NCBI GenBank assembly: GCA_964587525.1
Contig: CAZPLZ010000187.1
Location: forward strand, 1 to 6,388
Reading direction: 5' to 3'
DNA: 6,388 nt
Source of the DNA: CAZPLZ01 sp964587525
GTDB taxonomy: Bacteria; Oederibacteriota; CAKKQC01
A program made the translations under genes and the position numbers. This document shows, in pieces, positions 4,456-6,388 of this stretch (positions are counted from its first letter, which is position 1; every line of letters starts with the position of its first letter). The notes beneath the pieces were generated by a model. That model was given only the letters and a program-made list of their open reading frames with translations. It was not told the origin of the DNA and did no database searches.

Positions 4456-6315
4456 GTGAGCACCACGCATCCGCAGTTTCCAAACATGTTCAAACCGGTG
4501 AACATCGGCACGCTGACCCTGCGCAACCGCATCGCGATGAGCGCCCATTTCGCCGGCTGGTGGGTGGATGAGGGTGGGATCCCCAGTCCAGCCTACGCTT
4601 CCTACCTCGAGGAACGGGCCAAAGGCGGCGTAGGGCTCTTTGTCATCGGCGGCACGGATGTGGAGCGGAATGGCTGGTCGCTCGAAAACGCCGACGACGA
4701 TATCATCCCGCGCTACCGGATGCTGGTTGAAGCCGGCCACCGCCATGGCACCCCTGTGTTCGCCCAGCTTTGCCATCACGCCTGGTATCATGCGCCGCCA
4801 TCGCGAGCGAAACTCAAGGAATTGCTTGAGGCGCATGTCGCTGCCACGCGGCGAGCCGTAGCAGGTGGAGTGGCCGGCATGGAACTGCATTCACACGAGT
4901 CGTTCTTCCACGCTCAGATGCTGAACCCTCTCTGGAATCGCCGCACGGATGAATATGGCGGCTCCCTTGAAAACCGGATGCGATACATGGTGGAGACACT
5001 CACCGCCATGCGGGAGATCATCGGTTCAGATATGCCGCTGGGGATACGCCTCAAGTTGGACGACTACGCTGAGCGGGGCATGAATCCGGAGGAGTACATC
5101 GAGACGGTGAAACGCCTGGAGAACTTACATCTTGTGGATTACATCAATTTCACCGGCGGCGACCACCGGCATCATCATGGGCCCATGCCACGCCCTGACG
5201 GGGAATGGTTGCCGCTGCTTGAAGAGATGCGAAAACATACACGTTTGACCCTCCTGCATGCCGGGCGCATCACCACGCCGGAAATGGCCGAATCCGTCCT
5301 CAGCAGGGGGCTGTGTGACATCGTGTGTATGACCAAATCGCACATCTGCGATCCCCATTTCACCCGGAAAGTGTTCGAGGGCCGAATAGACGACATCAGG
5401 TTTTGCACCCGATGCTTGCAAAGTTGCCACGGGAAAATGGATCAAATGACTTGCGTGTACAACCCCTTTACCAAGCGGGAAGCCGAGTGGGGCGAGCTGA
5501 AACCTACGTCCGTCAAACGGCGAATCGTCGTCATTGGCGCCGGACCAGCAGGCATGGAAGCCGCTCTCACCGCCGCCTTGCGCGGTCATGACGTGACGGT
5601 CTTTGAAAAATCCGGGCGGGTTGGCGGCCAAGTGCTGACGGGCGCCGGCTCCCCCTTGCGCAAACTCTGGGGAAGGATTGCCGAGTTCTACGAGCGCCAA
5701 TCGCGGAAAGGCCTCTTCACCGTACGCCTGAACACTGAGGCAACGCCAGATCTGGTGGAGGCTGAACGACCCGATGCCGTCGTCATCGCCACCGGCTCGC
5801 GCCCCAACCGGCTTGAGATCGCCGGCGGTCCAGCCGCCCTGACCGTGCACGCGGTCATCGACGAGGGGGCCGCGAACCAGGCGCGGCGCGTCGTCGTTCT
5901 GGACCGGGAGGGGTTGAACCGAGCGCTGGTGGCGGTGGACTACCTCTCAGCCCGCGGCATCGAGGTGGAGTTCGTCTCCGCCTTTGCCGAGGCGAGTCCG
6001 GCCGTGGAAGGGATGATGCGGGGAGAGATGCACGAGCAGCTTAAAGCTCGAGGCGTCCGATTCAAGGTCGGTGAAGATGTCGAAGGCTGGGCCGGTGCGG
6101 GACGGCTTATCCTCCGCTCGATCCTAACTGCCGAGGAGAGGACCCTGGTCGGAATAGACGTGGTCGTGGGCGCCGTCGGCTCCACCGCTGTCGCCTCTCT
6201 CGGGGTGGCGCTGCGCGGCCGGGTGCCGGAGCTGCACGTCATCGGGGACGCAAACACCCCGCAGACCGTGGAAGCGGCCACGTACCAGGGCGCACGGATC
6301 GGCCGTCTGTTGTAA
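4456..6315 (+). CDS. FMN/4Fe-4S/FAD oxidoreductase, trimethylamine-dehydrogenase/2,4-dienoyl-CoA-reductase family
   Basis: The 619-residue product has an FMN-binding barrel of the old-yellow-enzyme type (about 11-345; G-H-R-H-G-T-P-V-F-A-Q-L at 94-105, L-N-P-x-W-N-R-R-T-D-x-Y-G-G-S-L-E-N-R at 156-174). A [4Fe-4S] cysteine set follows (C317, C320, C324, C333), then an FAD-binding domain with G-x-G-x-x-G at 361-366, E384 and A-T-G-S-R-P at 445-450, closed by V-I-G-D-A (595-599). The segment 477-509 (V-V-V-L-D-R-E-G) looks like the nucleotide domain of trimethylamine dehydrogenase, without a G-x-G-x-x-G loop. The active site is unusual. The segment normally carrying G-A-H-G/S-Y-L reads H145-S-H-E-S-F150, and a His-rich loop (D236-H-R-H-H-H241) is present. 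The last cysteine gap is 8 residues, against 11-12 in relatives recalled from memory. The substrate is unknown. Divergence from the fucose-type genes suggests a linked redox step. GTG 4456 is preferred over ATG 4486 because of the -10 spacing; neither has a ribosome site. Confidence 0.88.
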   Translation: MSTTHPQFPNMFKPVNIGTLTLRNRIAMSAHFAGWWVDEGGIPSPAYASYLEERAKGGVGLFVIGGTDVERNGWSLENADDDIIPRYRMLVEAGHRHGTPVFAQLCHHAWYHAPPSRAKLKELLEAHVAATRRAVAGGVAGMELHSHESFFHAQMLNPLWNRRTDEYGGSLENRMRYMVETLTAMREIIGSDMPLGIRLKLDDYAERGMNPEEYIETVKRLENLHLVDYINFTGGDHRHHHGPMPRPDGEWLPLLEEMRKHTRLTLLHAGRITTPEMAESVLSRGLCDIVCMTKSHICDPHFTRKVFEGRIDDIRFCTRCLQSCHGKMDQMTCVYNPFTKREAEWGELKPTSVKRRIVVIGAGPAGMEAALTAALRGHDVTVFEKSGRVGGQVLTGAGSPLRKLWGRIAEFYERQSRKGLFTVRLNTEATPDLVEAERPDAVVIATGSRPNRLEIAGGPAALTVHAVIDEGAANQARRVVVLDREGLNRALVAVDYLSARGIEVEFVSAFAEASPAVEGMMRGEMHEQLKARGVRFKVGEDVEGWAGAGRLILRSILTAEERTLVGIDVVVGAVGSTAVASLGVALRGRVPELHVIGDANTPQTVEAATYQGARIGRLL

Positions 6316-6339
6316 ACACCAGGAGCGCGAACTCCTAGG

Positions 6340-6388
6340 CTCGCAGACTCGCCCCCCTCACCCTACCCTCTCCCCCCGAAGGGGGGAG
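6340..6388. repeat. C-rich palindromic intergenic repeat, cut by the window end
   Basis: After the flavoprotein gene the sequence becomes C-rich (CCCCCCTCACCCTACC...) and ends in a perfect hairpin: CTCCCCCC (6370-6377), loop GAA, GGGGGGAG (6381-6388). This form, a C-rich lead followed by a CTCTCCCC/GGGGAG stem, is like the dispersed extragenic palindromes found after genes in many bacteria (from memory). It may help end the transcript, but no T tract is visible before the window stops. Confidence 0.6.

Noticed and set aside
4405..4890. 161-codon open frame on the minus strand across the divergent promoter
   Set aside because: Antisense to the well-supported start of the flavoenzyme gene and overlaps the reductase start; no domain seen.
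5125..5850. 241-codon open frame on the minus strand
   Set aside because: Antisense to the flavoenzyme gene and no recognisable domain.
6321..6336. AGGAG/CTCCT hairpin just after the flavoenzyme stop as a terminator
   Set aside because: Only a 5-bp stem and no T tract follows.

Overview
The window is a piece of bacterial chromosome, probably from an uncultured soil or water bacterium. The phylum cannot be fixed from sequence alone; Acidobacteriota or a neighbouring phylum would fit but is only a guess. It falls into two parts with visibly different composition. The left third (1 to about 2050) is near 45-50 % G+C, gene-poor and full of decayed coding sequence. The right two thirds (about 2200-6388) is G+C-rich and densely packed with intact metabolic genes.

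Left part: one intact gene on the minus strand (334-1479) encodes a secreted beta-propeller protein of the SMP-30/NHL type. It has a strong Shine-Dalgarno site and its own intrinsic terminator (241-278). On both sides of it lie broken pieces of TPR-protein C-termini in the same orientation (3-190 and 1615-1784). The two pieces still align with each other at the protein level. A further short relic (1771-1893) may come from a tyrosine recombinase.

Junction: at 2051-2103 lies the 3' two thirds of a tRNA-Gln(TTG) gene without a D-arm. Much of it forms a near-perfect 34-bp palindrome (2049-2082). It sits where the composition changes, so it is best read as a used attachment site or island edge. 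A 15-bp-arm hairpin (1954-1990) stands next to it.

Right part: two minus-strand genes form a tightly coupled operon. The first encodes an aldo/keto reductase closely resembling plant L-galactose dehydrogenase, and the second an L-fuconate dehydratase of the enolase superfamily with every catalytic residue present. They overlap by one base (TGATG). Together they fit oxidation of L-fucose (6-deoxy-L-galactose) or L-galactose to the lactone or acid, followed by dehydration to the 2-keto-3-deoxy acid. Divergent from them is a 619-residue flavin/iron-sulfur oxidoreductase of the trimethylamine-dehydrogenase/2,4-dienoyl-CoA-reductase family with altered active-site residues; its substrate is unknown. 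The 17-bp gap between the divergent starts holds two overlapping, oppositely facing -10 elements, one a perfect TATAAT. Each is spaced so that transcription would begin at the start codon, which suggests leaderless mRNAs from one bidirectional promoter. The window ends inside a C-rich palindromic repeat.
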